A stretch of 64,000 nt of DNA from Sporothrix humicola (Eukaryota > Ascomycota > Sordariomycetes > Ophiostomatales > Ophiostomataceae), in contig WNYE01000002.1 of NCBI GenBank assembly GCA_021396245.1, positions 62,001-126,000 on the forward strand. Direction: 5' to 3'. Position numbers and translations under genes: made by a program. The notes beneath the pieces are model-generated. The model made no database searches, was not told where the DNA came from, and worked only from the letters and a program-made list of their open reading frames with translations. Position 1 is the first letter of the stretch. Every line of letters starts with the position of its first letter. Positions 46,201 through 59,136 of the stretch are shown piece after piece.

Positions 46201-46801
46201 GTGGGATGGACATAACGCGTGAAAGCAGATTTCACTTTACAAGTATCTTATTTGTCGGCCACCGTTACAACTCCATCGAGACAATCCAGAGAAGTGCCCC
46301 ATAAGGGCAAATTTGGTCATTGTCTGACCCCATCTTCTCAGTATGTACTATCAAAAAGGCTGCATGTTGTCTTGTCTCTCCTTCTACGAGGATCGCCACA
46401 GCCGGCTCTTCTTTCCGGGCAGTTATCTTGGATAGGACGGCGAAGAGGGTGTGCTTGAAACTACTTCTACAATCGCAAGGTACTTTTACAGAGAGAGTCT
46501 TGCCATTCTCTGAACGGAGATGCAAGATGAAGCTCCTTGGAAATGAGGAGATGCTGAAAGTAAAGCAATTGCACTAAATGTGTACGATATACATATACGA
46601 GCGGCCTTTCTACGTCATATCTGCGTACCTTTTTGTGCGTGCATTCAGTTGTATTTTTGAACATTTTGTTATTTTATTCTTTTATTCTTTTTGTGCGTGT
46701 ATGCAAGGCGACGTCGTGTGCCGAGGCCCATTCGATAAGGCAGCCCTGTGCACAAAAGCTTCAAGCACAAGAAGCCTTGAATGCGATTTGCCGTTGGATC
46801 T

Positions 46802-46822
46802 CACACACACACACACACACAT
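46802..46822. repeat. (CA)n microsatellite
   Basis: A run of about nine to ten CA dinucleotides, followed by ATGCACACATGCACACA. Confidence 0.85.
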
Positions 46823-48876
46823 GCACACATGCACACAATATCAAAATGCAAAATGCAAAATCCCACCATCACACACATCCCACTCAGCCTTTCCCGTAAG
46901 CTTCCAAATGCAGCACGACATGACGAGCGGCAAAATGGAGGGAGACAGAGAGAGAGAGGACAGCCCATCTGACACATTTACCTCATTGCTGACGACGGGC
47001 GAATAAAAATTTGTCGTAAAGGCTGTGCCTGCTGCAATACTCGGTAGGGTTACTCCATCGTTCGTGATGGCACAAGGGGTGCCGATTGGATTGGGATATT
47101 TATCTCCTCGGGTGACGAGTCTACGAGTTACGAGTCTTTAAGTCCATGTTCATGTTCATGTTCACATGTTGCAAGTTTTGGAAAATAGAGATAGTGTGCG
47201 GCATCTCATGCTTTTGATTATGGTAAAAAAACCGATTGTAGTATCTGTACAGGGAATAATTTTGCGTGACGATAAAAGCAGACAGAACAAAAGGAAATAG
47301 GTATTGGTGAAAGAAAAGAGGGAAAAGTAAAAAAGTGAAAGCAAAGGTAATAGTCCGCCCACACTCGGGAAATGATCACTTTCAAAGTCTGCGAAGACTG
47401 GAAAGAATCGCTTGCTGAGTATATAAAAGAGAAACGAAAAAAGCAATGGGGAAAACGAAACGAAAAAGCAAAGAGAAAACCGTCTATCTATGTTAATGCA
47501 TGGCCCTTGGTGACAAAGAAAAGAGAATAAAAAAAGCAGAAAACACAATTAAAAAGCAAATTCTTTTCCGATCCGCCCATATTTTTTTGTCCGTCCCATA
47601 ACAGTGAAAAAGTGAAAAAGAAAAACATATCCATCTTTGTGAAGACGGCAGACGACCCCCAGCCCTGAGGCAAAGAAGCTCGTCCACAATCGCACAAAGC
47701 CCTAGGAAAAGAAGAAGAAAATGCAACCCTTGAATACCCTCTTTTTGCATAATAAAACAGAATTCAACATGAAAAAGGTGTGGAGGGGTAAATGAGGGAC
47801 GACGCAAAACACATCCGACGCAAACCATAAAGAGGAAACGACGTCGAAAGCTAAAGGTGAGAGCGATCACGCTAATGCCGGCCTAGAGAAAGGCCATGCA
47901 GCTCCATCATGACGTTGGGCAGCGACGAACAGCCATACAGCGTCGATGACGTTGTCCGGTTGGTTGACGGGCGCGGGACGTCTCCGGCGAGGATGCGACT
48001 GAAGGTATAAAGGACGGGGTCGTGATGTGTTGTCGATTGTAGAAGTTGCGTCGAAGAGTGGGTAAAGAAAGAACGGTGAGAGCGAAAGACGACAAGGAGG
48101 AAAGTGACCGAAAATAGAAACCGTAGTGCGAATAGGAAAAACCGTCTATGAGTTGAACGCCGACCGAAAATCAAATGAAAGGAAAATGAAAAGAAAACCA
48201 TGCACACGAAGACCAGATCTCCGGGAGAAGACCTGGTCGTTGTGTTGGTTGTTTTTGTCGTCCCATGCCTTGCTGCTGGGAAGCGAGACGGTGGTGTTGG
48301 GTTTGGCAGCGAGCCGAATAGTATATAATGTTGGGTCATCCTCGTGTTTCTCTGGTTCGTTTTGCGAATATTAAAAGTGGTAAGAAAGGGGTATGGCTGG
48401 AAAGTTGAAAATGCGACGAAAAAGCAAGCAATGCGGCGGCCATGTTGCAAAACAAAAGAGAGAAAAGACTGAAAACAGAAGCGATAGTAGTACAGTGGTC
48501 AGACAGCCTCGGCGGTGACGAGAAGGCGAGAGATCGTGCGAAAGTCGGTGGAGTTGGCGTGTGTTTGGAAGTCGTCGAAAAGGGAAGTCGGATATGGGTT
48601 GGTGCATGCACAATGCATGCAGGATGTGTTGTAAGTGAATGCGGTGAGCGCGTCTGCGCCCCGGTGTCGGGGTGAAGCAGTGCAAAAAGACGATGTCGAG
48701 AAATGTAGAAGCAAGCCAAATTCGCAGAATAAAAAAAGTGAGAAGAGAGTTGGAGATGTTCTCAAGTCACGTTGAAGACTGTCGGCCAGAGGGCAGTGAG
48801 CGCAGGGAGGACATCGCGAGATGTGCGCCTCCCTGGCCACCTTTTTGTGCCCAGGAGCTTTGGGTGTTTTCCGTAT

Positions 48877-48972
48877 TTATCGAGGCTTCGGCGGCGTCGG
48901 CTTGGGGACGCCAGTTGTGTCATAGGCACCGCGGCCAAAGTTGACGGGATTTGATGAACCGTTGGAGATCAT
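48877..48972 (-). CDS. Candidate micropeptide (31 aa)
   Basis: A 31-codon ORF begins at the ATG 48970-48972 behind a leader rich in CAACC/CACC, as in real fungal 5' UTRs. The peptide runs MISNGSSNPVNFGRGAYDTTGV and ends with a Lys-Pro-Thr tail (PKPTPPKPR). The C/T-rich minus-strand DNA at 49.2-50.2 kb would be its promoter. No consensus intron donor is inside it, and DNA downstream is pyrimidine-rich without a clear second exon. No family was recognised. It may be an upstream ORF or chance. Confidence 0.28.
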   Translation of the reverse strand: MISNGSSNPVNFGRGAYDTTGVPKPTPPKPR

Positions 48973-51451
48973 TGTGAATGTGTGTGGGTGGTGTTGGTTG
49001 AGGTGAGGTTGGCAGAATGTAGATGTTGCCGTGTGCGCGTCTTGATCTGTGGTAGAGTACAAGAGCAATGCAAAGTATGAAAAGAAGCTTCTGTCAAGAC
49101 ATGTTAGCAACTGTTGAAAAGTATCATGGAACTGCTTCACCATTTATAGTAAAACAGGAAGACCAAGCATCGCAAACACGAGCAAGAGACAAGCCGAGTC
49201 TGCGCTGAGCGCGCCGGCTGCTCCGTTGACCGCATCGCATGTTGTTGTTTATCTGACTCACCTAGTTTTATGGGACTGCGCATGCAACTGCAGATATATG
49301 CAGGACGAATAGGTTGGGCAGAAAGAGGTCGAGGGCTGTTTGAGTGTTTGTTCAAAGGCGTGTGCGTGTGAATTCTAGTGCTGAAGCTGAGAGCGAGATT
49401 TCGAAAACAGGAGATCTTGGAAAGTGAGGAGGTGGTGAAGATGTGAAAATGGAGAAAGAAGAAATAGTAGAACAGATTATTAGAAGTAATGTAGAATAGA
49501 GTACAGGAAAGAGAAAAAAGCGAAGGGAGACGGAAGGAGATAAATATGAATGAGATCGAAAGAACAGGAGAGAGAAAGAAAAGGGAGAGGAAGAAAGCTG
49601 AAGAGAGTCGCAAAGTCGGGGGCGATCCTCTTTTTGTGCGAAAAGAAAAAAGAAAACTGCTGGACAGGGCAGCACAGGGGGAGGCGAACAGTGATAGAGA
49701 GGGAAGACAGCAAAAACTGGGCGCAAATAACGACGAAACAAGCGCAAATTCAAATAATAATAAAAAGTTTAGAGAGGAAAATAGGGGGAATGGGTATTTT
49801 CTTTTTTTTTGGTCTTGTCTTTTGCGCGCGGTCGCGTGTGTATTTAGCGGGTGCCGGGGTCAGGGGAAAAGGCAGGGAAGGGGGGGTGTGGACTTTGATT
49901 CCAGACTAATAGCTGGTGGTTTTGGGAAATGGAGAGAGGTGCCAGGTACGGGTCGCGAGTGGGACCTGCAAGGCGGGAAAAGGCGTTGGGTGCTCCGCGC
50001 TGGGGGTAGGCAGAGAGACCGAGAAGAAAAGAGTGTGAGAGCAGGGGGAGGGGGTGTGCGGAAGAAAAAGGCCGCTGGGAGGGATTTGGTAGGGGGTGTT
50101 CGAAATGGCTCCCGGCAGCAAGGACGACGGGGGTGCACAGAAGGCAGAGAAGGCCTGAGGCGGCTTCTAGAAGAGAAGGAGGATTTCTGGGCGAATTTCC
50201 GCAGGACGATAAGCTATCGAGGCAGAGAGAGAGCCAGAGAGCGAACAGCCACAGTGGTATTGTGTGCTGCTGTGTAAGAGGATGCAGCGGTTGGTGGTGT
50301 TAGTGATGGGGTGCGCAGGCGCGAATTGAAGATTGATGAATTTTGATGATCGCGAGATCGTTGAAAAGTGTGAACGATGCAGAACAATTTTTGCGTGAAG
50401 CTAAGGTGAAAAAATTAGGAAAGGGGAAAGGTTGTGGGCAGAGAGAAAAGGTGCCTCGCTGCTCTTCTTATATTTGCAACGAGGTGTCGATTTGTTCGTT
50501 TTGGGAAGCAACGATGGACAGACCCGTCGTTTGTGCCTTCCTCAAAAGGCCGATACTGCACTCACACAGCGCACAATGGAAACAAACAGTCGCTCCTGCC
50601 CTCGAGGTTTGTTTGCTCGCTTTCTGCATATACGCGTTGCCGGGCCTCGAGTGTTTTCCCTCTTCATTCTGGCCTTGTTCGCACTTTCCGTGTCCATTCG
50701 AGTATTCGAGAATCCAGCACAATGGCTCCTTCCATTGTCTATCTCGCCTCGATTTCCTGCCCCTATCTTGTTCTTTGAGTATCATGCCTTTTCCTGTCGT
50801 TGTCTCCTTTGCCTCAAAACATCCCCTATCCAAGCGTGCCCGGTGTCCCATTGTATATGAGACTTTCCTTCTTGCCTTTGTGCATTGTTTCTTTTTCTTG
50901 CCGTCTTGTTCACCTTCAGCCCTCTCACAGCCATTCAGGGCGTCTTGGTTGGGTACCCATGGCCAGGTCTTGTCCATTTTTGACTATTTTGTCTATTTCG
51001 ACCATTCTGAGCCCCGAAGAGGCACCACCGAAAATAGGCCTCGTACGCTGTGAGCCAACATTCAGCAATTCAGCAGGCCTCTGCCTGGCAACCCCATTTG
51101 CTATTCTAGGTATTCAAATCCACCTCCCTCCCTTGTCGTCTCTTGTCCTTGCTTCCCACCACCCCCTTTGCGACTCTATTGACCAACAGTTTGGCAGTCC
51201 CAACCTGCACAACAGAAAGCAACGGAGAAACTCTCGACACTCCTCGACACATTCAATACTCTCGACGCAACAGGTCCAGATAATGACCTGACGACCAACC
51301 TCGCCACAGGCCAAAAAGCACACGCCCCTTGTGCATTTCTGTGCTTTTCGATGTCATTTGGTGGCCGTCAGTGCAAGGCCATGCCAGGCCCCGTCCTCCA
51401 GAAGCTCAGGTACGATCCATCCGCAGGGACTGCTGCGCAACGGCGTACACG

Positions 51452-52366
51452 ATGGGATTCGAGCACAGTCACAGTCTGCGCGGCGGCGTACAAAATTTAG
51501 GTAAGATGCGAATATACAGATACACAAACACACAGAAAACCCGAATATACACACCAAGATACAAATATAGAGGAGCCACGGAGGACCACAAAGTATGTGG
51601 CCTCGTACGAAGCACACATGGCAGCAAAGACGGAGGTCAGATATTACCTTGCAAAAGAAGTGGTTCTGTGTTCTATGTCCAGTGTCCTGTGTTTCTGCTT
51701 CGTACGAAGTGCAAGTGCACGTTGAACAGAACAGAACGGGAACACCCTGCGCCCCGTCTGTACTTCGGCGAATGGCTCAGAGCGCCATCTGCAGGCTGCC
51801 GCAAGACACCACCAACTTTATTTGACGGCGTACAGCGTAGAAAGCACGAAATCCGGGACAGGGACGAGGAACCAGGCGGGCGCAAATGCGTCGTTGCTTC
51901 ATCGAGTCAAAGTGCGACATGCGACATACTTTTACTGACTTTGGAGGACTTTGGAGTCTTACAGACAAACAAACAAGGCCCAGACCAGCCAGACTTGACC
52001 CAAGACTCGTCCCAAGACTCATCTCAAGACCCCGAGACCCAAGACCCGGCATCGAATCAAGACCTACGATCCAGGATCCGAGTCCCAGCTTCCCAAGTCC
52101 CAGAGTTTCTCAAACAAGTTCCCAAGTCAAGTCCCGCGACTGGCAGACATCACCGCGGGATCGTCGCTCTAGCGACTGATCTCTTTTCTTTTTCCTCACC
52201 TTTGCCCGCCTGCACGCCCCCCTTCGCCTCAGACACACCGCCCGCGAATCTTGCAATCACATTCCTTGGGTCCTCGGTGAGAGCTGAGCGAGAAGGCAGG
52301 CAAGACAGACCGACACACACCAGACAGATCAGATGGGCAGGACGGAGGACGGACGCTTCCCCGTAA
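51452..52366 (+). CDS. Unassigned ORF, 304 aa, doubtful
   Basis: The frame is open from 51329 (a TTG codon) for 345 codons; the first ATG is at 51452. This is the longest unexplained frame in the right half of the window. Most of the product looks unstructured, with no domain and no signal peptide. A Gln-Asp-Ser repeat (DSSQDSSQDPETQDP) near the middle comes from a 12-bp tandem repeat at 51999-52034. Third-position bias is weak, unlike the conserved genes. It could be a fast-evolving gene or simply a stop-poor stretch. Confidence 0.2.
   Translation: MGFEHSHSLRGGVQNLGKMRIYRYTNTQKTRIYTPRYKYRGATEDHKVCGLVRSTHGSKDGGQILPCKRSGSVFYVQCPVFLLRTKCKCTLNRTEREHPAPRLYFGEWLRAPSAGCRKTPPTLFDGVQRRKHEIRDRDEEPGGRKCVVASSSQSATCDILLLTLEDFGVLQTNKQGPDQPDLTQDSSQDSSQDPETQDPASNQDLRSRIRVPASQVPEFLKQVPKSSPATGRHHRGIVALATDLFSFSSPLPACTPPFASDTPPANLAITFLGSSVRAEREGRQDRPTHTRQIRWAGRRTDASP
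51999..52034. repeat. 12-bp tandem repeat (CCCAAGACTCRT)
   Basis: Three 12-bp units, CCCAAGACTCGT, CCCAAGACTCAT and CTCAAGACCCCG, followed by further scattered CAAGAC copies to about 52063. The period is a multiple of three, and the repeat is open in the 345-codon frame covering it. Confidence 0.75.
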
Positions 52367-52990
52367 GTGGTTGCTTGACGGCGACCCATTCGACCCAGTT
52401 TTCCTCCCGGCGACCTCAACTCTGTATGCCAGGGGAAGATGGTAGGCGGGTGTGACTCCAATTACGAGTGCGTTCCACTGGCACACCCAAGAAAGGGAGA
52501 GACAACCAACAGGGAGAGACACAAACAAGAAAAACGGAAACCCGAAAAGCAAAGGTAAAAGCAAAAGCACGAAGCAGAAAGAAAAAAGCAAAAAGCAAAA
52601 ATGGTTGAGGACCTGAAAAGGTGAGAAGCCCATCGCGCCCATGCAGATGCCTGCAATCGTCTGCAAATGCAAATGCAATGCGGAAGTCGACAAGCATCTT
52701 GTCTGCCCAAAAAGGAAAAGGGGGCGTCACAGACAACGAGACAGGCAAGAGAGAATCCCAGAACGACACGCTGAGCTCCAAACACAGGCAGCTCCAAATC
52801 CCAAAAACTCCAAAGGCAGACAGAAAGCAGAAAAGGGGACAGCGATCCCCATTCCCCCATTCCACCGACTCCCCTGTTTTGGGCTAATTCTCAAACGAAC
52901 CCAAGTGGCGGGTACATGACCCGCTAGGCCGCCAGTCCCAGGGCGCATCCACTCCCATCCACACGACGGAGAACAATCATATCACTTTCC

Positions 52991-53035
52991 CGCGGTAGCT
53001 CAGCCGATCGAGCGTCAGGTACCCGCTAATACTGC
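52991..53035 (+). pseudogene. tRNA-like 5' half (possible tRNA relic)
   Basis: CGCGGTAGCTCAGCC followed by GATCGAGCGTCAGG resembles the acceptor strand and D-arm of a eukaryotic tRNA. The D-stem GCTC/GAGC pairs at 52998-53001 and 53010-53013, and the A-box-like TAGCTCAG is intact. The D-loop lacks the GG pair, the following DNA does not close an anticodon stem well, and no GGTTCGA T-arm follows. It is therefore at best a decayed or truncated tRNA. Confidence 0.3.
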
Positions 53036-56000
53036 ATGCTCTCTGCGCGCGCCTGGGAAAGCAAGTACCGACGCGTGTTCTGGAGTGCAGCTGTCAAAGC
53101 AGGAAAGGAGGCAGGATTGTGCCTCGTTCGGAATGCCGGAACGGTACAAGAAGTACACTGACAGCACAAAAGTACGACTATATTACGTCGCAATACGTCG
53201 TTGACACGAAATACAAGATACAAGAGACAAAGTCTTTGACAGCAAGCTGGCAAGGTATTCCCTTCGCGTCAACAAGCTCAAGCTGCCAAGATGCCCAACA
53301 CTCTTCTTCCCCAGTGTCAGCATGCCAGCAAACGCGGCCCTCCAACACATGAGTCAGGCCAGCTGTCGACATCGCGGAGATGAATTCTTCGAGAGAAGAC
53401 CTCAAAAAAGGGGGCACCAAAGATGCGTCTCGTAATTCGCACCGTTTCTCGCCTTGGGCGAGGCACACCTCAATAGTTAGATACACAATGACACAAGTGG
53501 CAGTCCGGGCGCGACGCCAGGCCAGCAAGCAGAAAAAAACGTGGGCCAGGCCCAGGCCAGCACAGTCCAGGCCAATTTCCCTCCCCATAGGCCGCCCTTT
53601 TTTTCGTCCTCTGTTGATTGTCGTTTGCGGCTGTGCTTGCCCGGCGGCAGCCACATCGATATGTCATATCCCGCCTGGTTTCAAGAACAAGAACAAGAAA
53701 CCCACGAGGTGTCGAGAGCAAGGCCAAGTCCTGCCCAACAGGTGGAGTGTTTGCTGGCGGAGCCTGGCCTGGCTTTTTTCTTTCTTTCTTTTTTCGCGTT
53801 TCCTCTTCCTTGCTTCTGTCTCTTGCGAAGGAAACAGGGTGTCATCCGCAAAATCGGGCTCCCATCCATCCTCCTGTCTCTTTGTCTCTGCCTGCCAAGC
53901 GACGAAAAATCTCCTCGCAGATCGCACTTCGGGGAACAGCTGCTGTGCTGCTCTGCCTCGGAAAGAAATAGCTCGACCCAGCTCCTTTCCCTCCTGCAGG
54001 ACGCTAATAACATGGGACCAACGCCAACGCCAGGGGAACATCCGTCCCAACAAGCAAACCAACGGTATTTTTCCTCCTGTGTTGAGGTTCTCGATTACAG
54101 CTGCATGGCGCTATGAAGCTCTTGCATGTGGAAAGATGCACCCATTCTCCAGATTACTGTGGTGAGGTTATCTCCCATTTCACCGCTAGGAATCAGACTC
54201 ACATCCGCCGCGGAAAGCAAAATATAGGGCGGCACAGACGACAAGATGAGAAAACGAGAAAACGAAAAGACTCAATATTCGGGAGCAAGAGCCAAGATTA
54301 AAAAAAAAGATTGAATCCATTCACTAGGAGCCGAAGGTGGACCATCCAGCCTCTGCTTCCTTTTTGTCGTTCCCTCTTTTTCTCTTCATCCTTGTTCGCT
54401 TCGCTTTCGTTCCTTTTTCTTTGCCTCGGGGAAGACGGGAGCCACTCATATGAACTCCATTTTTATTATTCCCAATCCTAGGCCTCGTTATTCTTCCTTT
54501 GCCTTTACCACTTCACGGTTTTTACGATACGCGGGAGCTTCAGACGATGTGTTAGCTCGTTTAGGCACTCGCCTCTTGGGAAAGGCGAGACATCTCAACC
54601 GCCCGGCACTCGTTCCGCCCGGCACAAGCGTTATCATAACGATCCATGTCCTTTGCAAGTGCGGATATGGCAGTGATATATTTGGATCAGATTGTTGCTT
54701 GCCGTTATTTTCTTCTTTATTTTTTATTCTTCCTTTTGCCCATCCTCCTAATTTCACTAGGCCACGGGAGATGGCCGGCAAAGAAACAAAACAACACAAG
54801 GTTCTGGCCAGTCGCTGGCCTTGGACGTCGTATGGTTCGGCCACTTAGACACGAGGCATGAGCAAAGAATACAGGGAAGACATGAGAAAGTACGGAGAAA
54901 GGATGACGTTGGCGCTGTCGACTCCAGTGGACTCTCCCTATTTCAGCAGTTTTATGCCGCTTTTGCCCTGTGCACTCATCATCCTCACAGCGTGGCGCAG
55001 GAACAAAGATCGATATGCTCTTTTCTGCAAGGCCTGTCTGTCTCGTCTTTTACTTGGGGCCCAATGGGTTGTTCCAGCACCCAAACCCTCCCATATCGTC
55101 ACTGGCTCTGCGCCACAGGCATTGCGCGCCCACGCAAAAAGGACGGCCAGCGCCAGGACAAGGCCTTTTGAAAAGAAACCAGGACGAATCGCACTATGCA
55201 AAACAGGGCTGACCCGGCCAAAAGCCAAGCCATATCGTGACAAAACGGCAAATGAAGAACGAGTAAAAAAAGAACAGATGAGAAACAAGGGGAAGAGTAA
55301 ATGCAAAAGGAGAAGGCGAGACGCCAGAAGCAAGAACTCTTGAGGCAGCCCGTTCACGCAAGTGCCAGCCTTGGGCATCAAAAAGGCAGCAAGGAAGCCC
55401 TCGCCTCGTCTTCTTTTCTTTTTGTTTTTTTTGTTTGCTTGTTTCTGTTTCTCTTCCCGTTTCCAACAAGGGGAAGCTGCGCCCGGCGCAAAGCGCTGGG
55501 GATGTCCATCCCATCCATCCCATCGGCCCTGTCCTTGGTTTCTACTCTACTTCCAAGACGAGATATGAGAGATGAGATGCATCTTGTGTCAGTCATGCAG
55601 TCACGGGCAACAGATGCAGATGCAGGCACAGTCAAATCAGCGATGCACGATGCATGCAACTCAAGTCAAAGTCCGTCCAGTCCAATCCGTACAACACTTA
55701 CACCGTACGGAGTACACATGTACGCCGTTGCAGGCGAAAGCTGAATGGGGAAACCAGAAGCTGAATGGAGTCATGGAGACACAACAGCACACGCATCTTA
55801 CATTTTTGCGCCTCTGCGCCTCCACGCCTCTTCTAAGCCAGCCCTCTGTCCTTACCCACTGCAAAGTTGCTAGTCAAAAGCCAACACCGTGGGGGGACAC
55901 AGAGTGTTGCACGATGGAGGGGAGCACGGCATATGGTGTCAATCGCACAGCACACGAAAGACGCAAAAGACTGCAAGGGATTCAAGATTTTCATGTTTGT

Positions 56001-58333
56001 TGTCCAAAAGTCACAACGCCACTTTCAGTAAAGGTGCTTCTTTCTATTCTTAGGCCAGCCCTGTTACTGTTCCTCCTGATGTTCCCCTTTTGGCTTGCTT
56101 GACTTTGACTTTTGACTTTCAGCCCCTTGCGTTACGTTCCTGTTGTATGCCGTTGTACTTGTGTCAACCTATCACAATTTTGTTTTCCTCATTCTGCCTT
56201 TGATTTGTCCTCTGTCTTTTTACTCTTTCACAATCCTTTCGCTTCGTCTCCTTTTCCTTTCTTTTTCAACTTGTGCGCCGTCTCGTTGCATAATATGAAC
56301 GCCCCGTTGGGATGCTTGCGTACGAAATATATCTCATTGCGCGGTCCGGCATACGAACTCGCACGGCGCATCAGATGTCGTATCTCGCTTTTTTTATGTC
56401 TTTTTGTCTTTGAGCATTCTTTTGTGCATGCGTATTCTGTTGGACAGCATGCTGCTTTCACGATTTCACGAGAGACAGCCCCGGTGTATGTACGAAGCGA
56501 TCTCCTGCTCTATTCCAGGCCACCGGTATCAGCAAAGGATCAAACGACAACGGAAAAAGAAAAGGAAACACAAAGGGTGTCCGATAAAGAAACAACAAAT
56601 ATATTTAGGGTCCGTTCAGCTCAACATTCTTGTGATGTCCTCAGTTCTCTGTTCACGCCCCTCTTTCACATTCGTCTCGTCTGTCAATGAGAAACCCACT
56701 CGGCTTTTGTCGTTCGCCCCGCCAGAACAGACTTTCACTGTTTGAGTAAAAGTCTACACCCACGCCCCCCTCTCTCTCGCCGCGCCTGTTTCGATGCACT
56801 TTGTCAAAAACCGACAGTCTGTCCCCCCACGCTTTTCAGTTCTCTTTTCAGTTCTCAACTCAAAACTTTTGCCTGCCCCCCTCACCTCTCTCCTCTCACC
56901 CCTTCCCCTTTTCATTTTCGGGCTTCTCAACCCTTTCTTTCTGGAGAATCCTCCTATCCCACGAGCCTGGTAACTGGTGTCTGTCGGTCTCCTCCTTTTT
57001 TTGAACTCTAACAGGTCACATATCCCACGTCCCGCGTTTCTTTCTCGGTGGCCCCCCTCCCCCCTCCTCTCTCATTAACCCCATTCCCTAATCTCCTATT
57101 GCTTTTTTTCTCGGTTCTCGATGTCAGCTCCCCTTTTCGTTTTATGATTTAATGATAAAGAAATACGTCGTAAAATACTCCGTATCAAAATATGGGTATC
57201 ATCTTAGCTTAATTTTAGGGGGTTCCGACTGGTCGGGTCAGCCTCTTTCCTGGGTCTTTTTTGTTTCTTGTCTTCTTTTCTTTTTCTTTTCAGACTGTCC
57301 CTTGCATCTCCGAAGCGAAGCCCTGTGGGTCTCTAACCAAAAAACTTGTTATCCCTTCACCTTTTTCAGCTGTCCAAGTCCCATGAGGCGAATAGTATCT
57401 GGATTTTGCAGAAACAAAATCAGGGCAAATATGCAGTCTGTTTTAAGGGAGAGGAGATGGCATATCTAGAGCAAAAAGAGTCATGTGTTGCAAAATTGTC
57501 GAGGCTGCGAGCCTTGAGAGAAATAGGGCGAGAGCTTCGGTTCCAGCAAGGCTCTCAGAATTAAACAGGGCTTTGTTCTAGACCACTCACAGTGTATCAA
57601 ATAGTCACAGTTGCAGATGCTACGCAAACATCGCTCAAACTTTGCAACACTGGACAAGTAAAAGCAAACAGCCTCGTGGTCGGGGACCGATATCCGAGTC
57701 CCGCCCGCCAATGTGCACCTTCCATGTCTTTTTGGAATCGGGAGTCTTCTTTGGCGCAAAAGCAAACACAGTCCGGCGCGGCGGGTGGGTGCTTCCTTCC
57801 CGCAGACCCAAGACAGGATTAAAACAACGAGGGAAAAAAAGAATAGCTAAATATTTGACGGGCGGGAAATTGGTCCCGGAGCGGTGATCAAACAGAAAAT
57901 GGGCAAGAGCAGCTCAGAAAAGGAAACATATACGGAGACAAGAGAAAAGAAAGGGGAAAAAAAAAGACAGAAAACAGAAAGAACGGGGTCCGGGAAAGGG
58001 ATGCCATCGCGATTGTACCGTTACGCAGCAAGCGGTGAAGGAAAGAGCAGAGAGCATCGAAAATTCTAGGCGCGGCGCGGTGGAGAAGGAGCCACCGGGT
58101 TTGATTTTGACGCTCCCGCATTTTGGTATCACACCGCATCACCAAAAGGAACGAAACGAAGAAGAAGAAAGCAAGTCAAAAAGCCAAAACACTCAACACT
58201 TGTCAATGCGACCCAACAGATTGGAAAACTTTTTTTGCTGTGTTTGCTTTTTCTCCCTGTCCAGCGCGGGTACGGCTTTGCGGTTCCGGAGAAGCCAAAA
58301 GAAAATAGAGTACTCCGTACCAAAATATATCTT

Positions 58334-58371
58334 TTCCAAAAAAAAAAAAAATAATAATAATAATAATAATA
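58334..58371. repeat. A-run plus (AAT)n microsatellite
   Basis: A run of thirteen or more A passes into about seven AAT trinucleotides. Both flanks carry AAAATATATC, and TACTCCGTACCAAAATAT lies just to the left at 58311. Confidence 0.85.
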
Positions 58372-59104
58372 AAAAATATATCAAAGGAATCCCAGTGGAC
58401 ATTGATACAGGCATATCCAGGTTAGACAACTAAACGCCAGGAGCCAGGGTCCTAGATCAAAAATCAAAATAAATAAATACTCTTCAGTGCACAATATCAG
58501 GCAGCATCTTCAAGCACTGCAAAGTCTACTTCTGAACAACGATGACGAACAATGGAATGGGAACCATCATCCCTCGAAAAGCAGGTACTTTTTCACAAGC
58601 GCCCGCACAAGCCCTTCAACGGTCGCTGCCTGCCCTCGCAGCCCAAAAACAATAGCATAGAAGGTATCGCCGACTCGTCGGCCCTGGCCCTGGCAACCAG
58701 ACCCCAGCCTAGCTCATCCTTTGGTTTTCACGATATTTTTCTGTTTGCACCCCTTCGATCGCCAAACAAAAAAGACATAAAGACAAAAAGACAAAAGGCA
58801 CAGTGCATCCGTGCATCCGTGCAAACAATGCATCGCGGGATCGCATGCAGGATCCCGGAACGACGCGGAAGGCAGCTGTTCGTCTCAATGTGGCTTACAT
58901 CACTACATCTTCCTACAGGTGCTCTGTCATTCGCCGTGTGTTTGCAAACAAAGATAATTAAGATAATTCTGCAGTGTTTGAGTAATCCCCATGGCCAGAA
59001 TAGGAAAGCAAATGGTAAAAAGGCGACAAAAAGTTGATAATCATCAAACGCCCAGCATCGTATTTAAATCACGAACAAATAGAGACAGCAGGGCCTGTAA
59101 ATCT

Positions 59105-59136
59105 TCAAGATACTTCATGATCAAGATACTTCATGA
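59105..59136. repeat. Perfect 16-bp tandem duplication
   Basis: TCAAGATACTTCATGA occurs twice head to tail with no mismatch, which suggests a recent duplication. Confidence 0.9.

Noticed and set aside
49546..50277. 243-codon plus-strand ORF rich in Arg, Glu, Lys and Gly
   Set aside because: The DNA is purine-rich, so stops on this strand are rare and the composition follows. The complementary strand looks like a C/T-rich promoter.
53380..54165. 261-codon plus-strand ORF
   Set aside because: It has no domain, no codon bias and a mixed hydrophobic/basic composition typical of random frames. It overlaps equally long frames in other phases.
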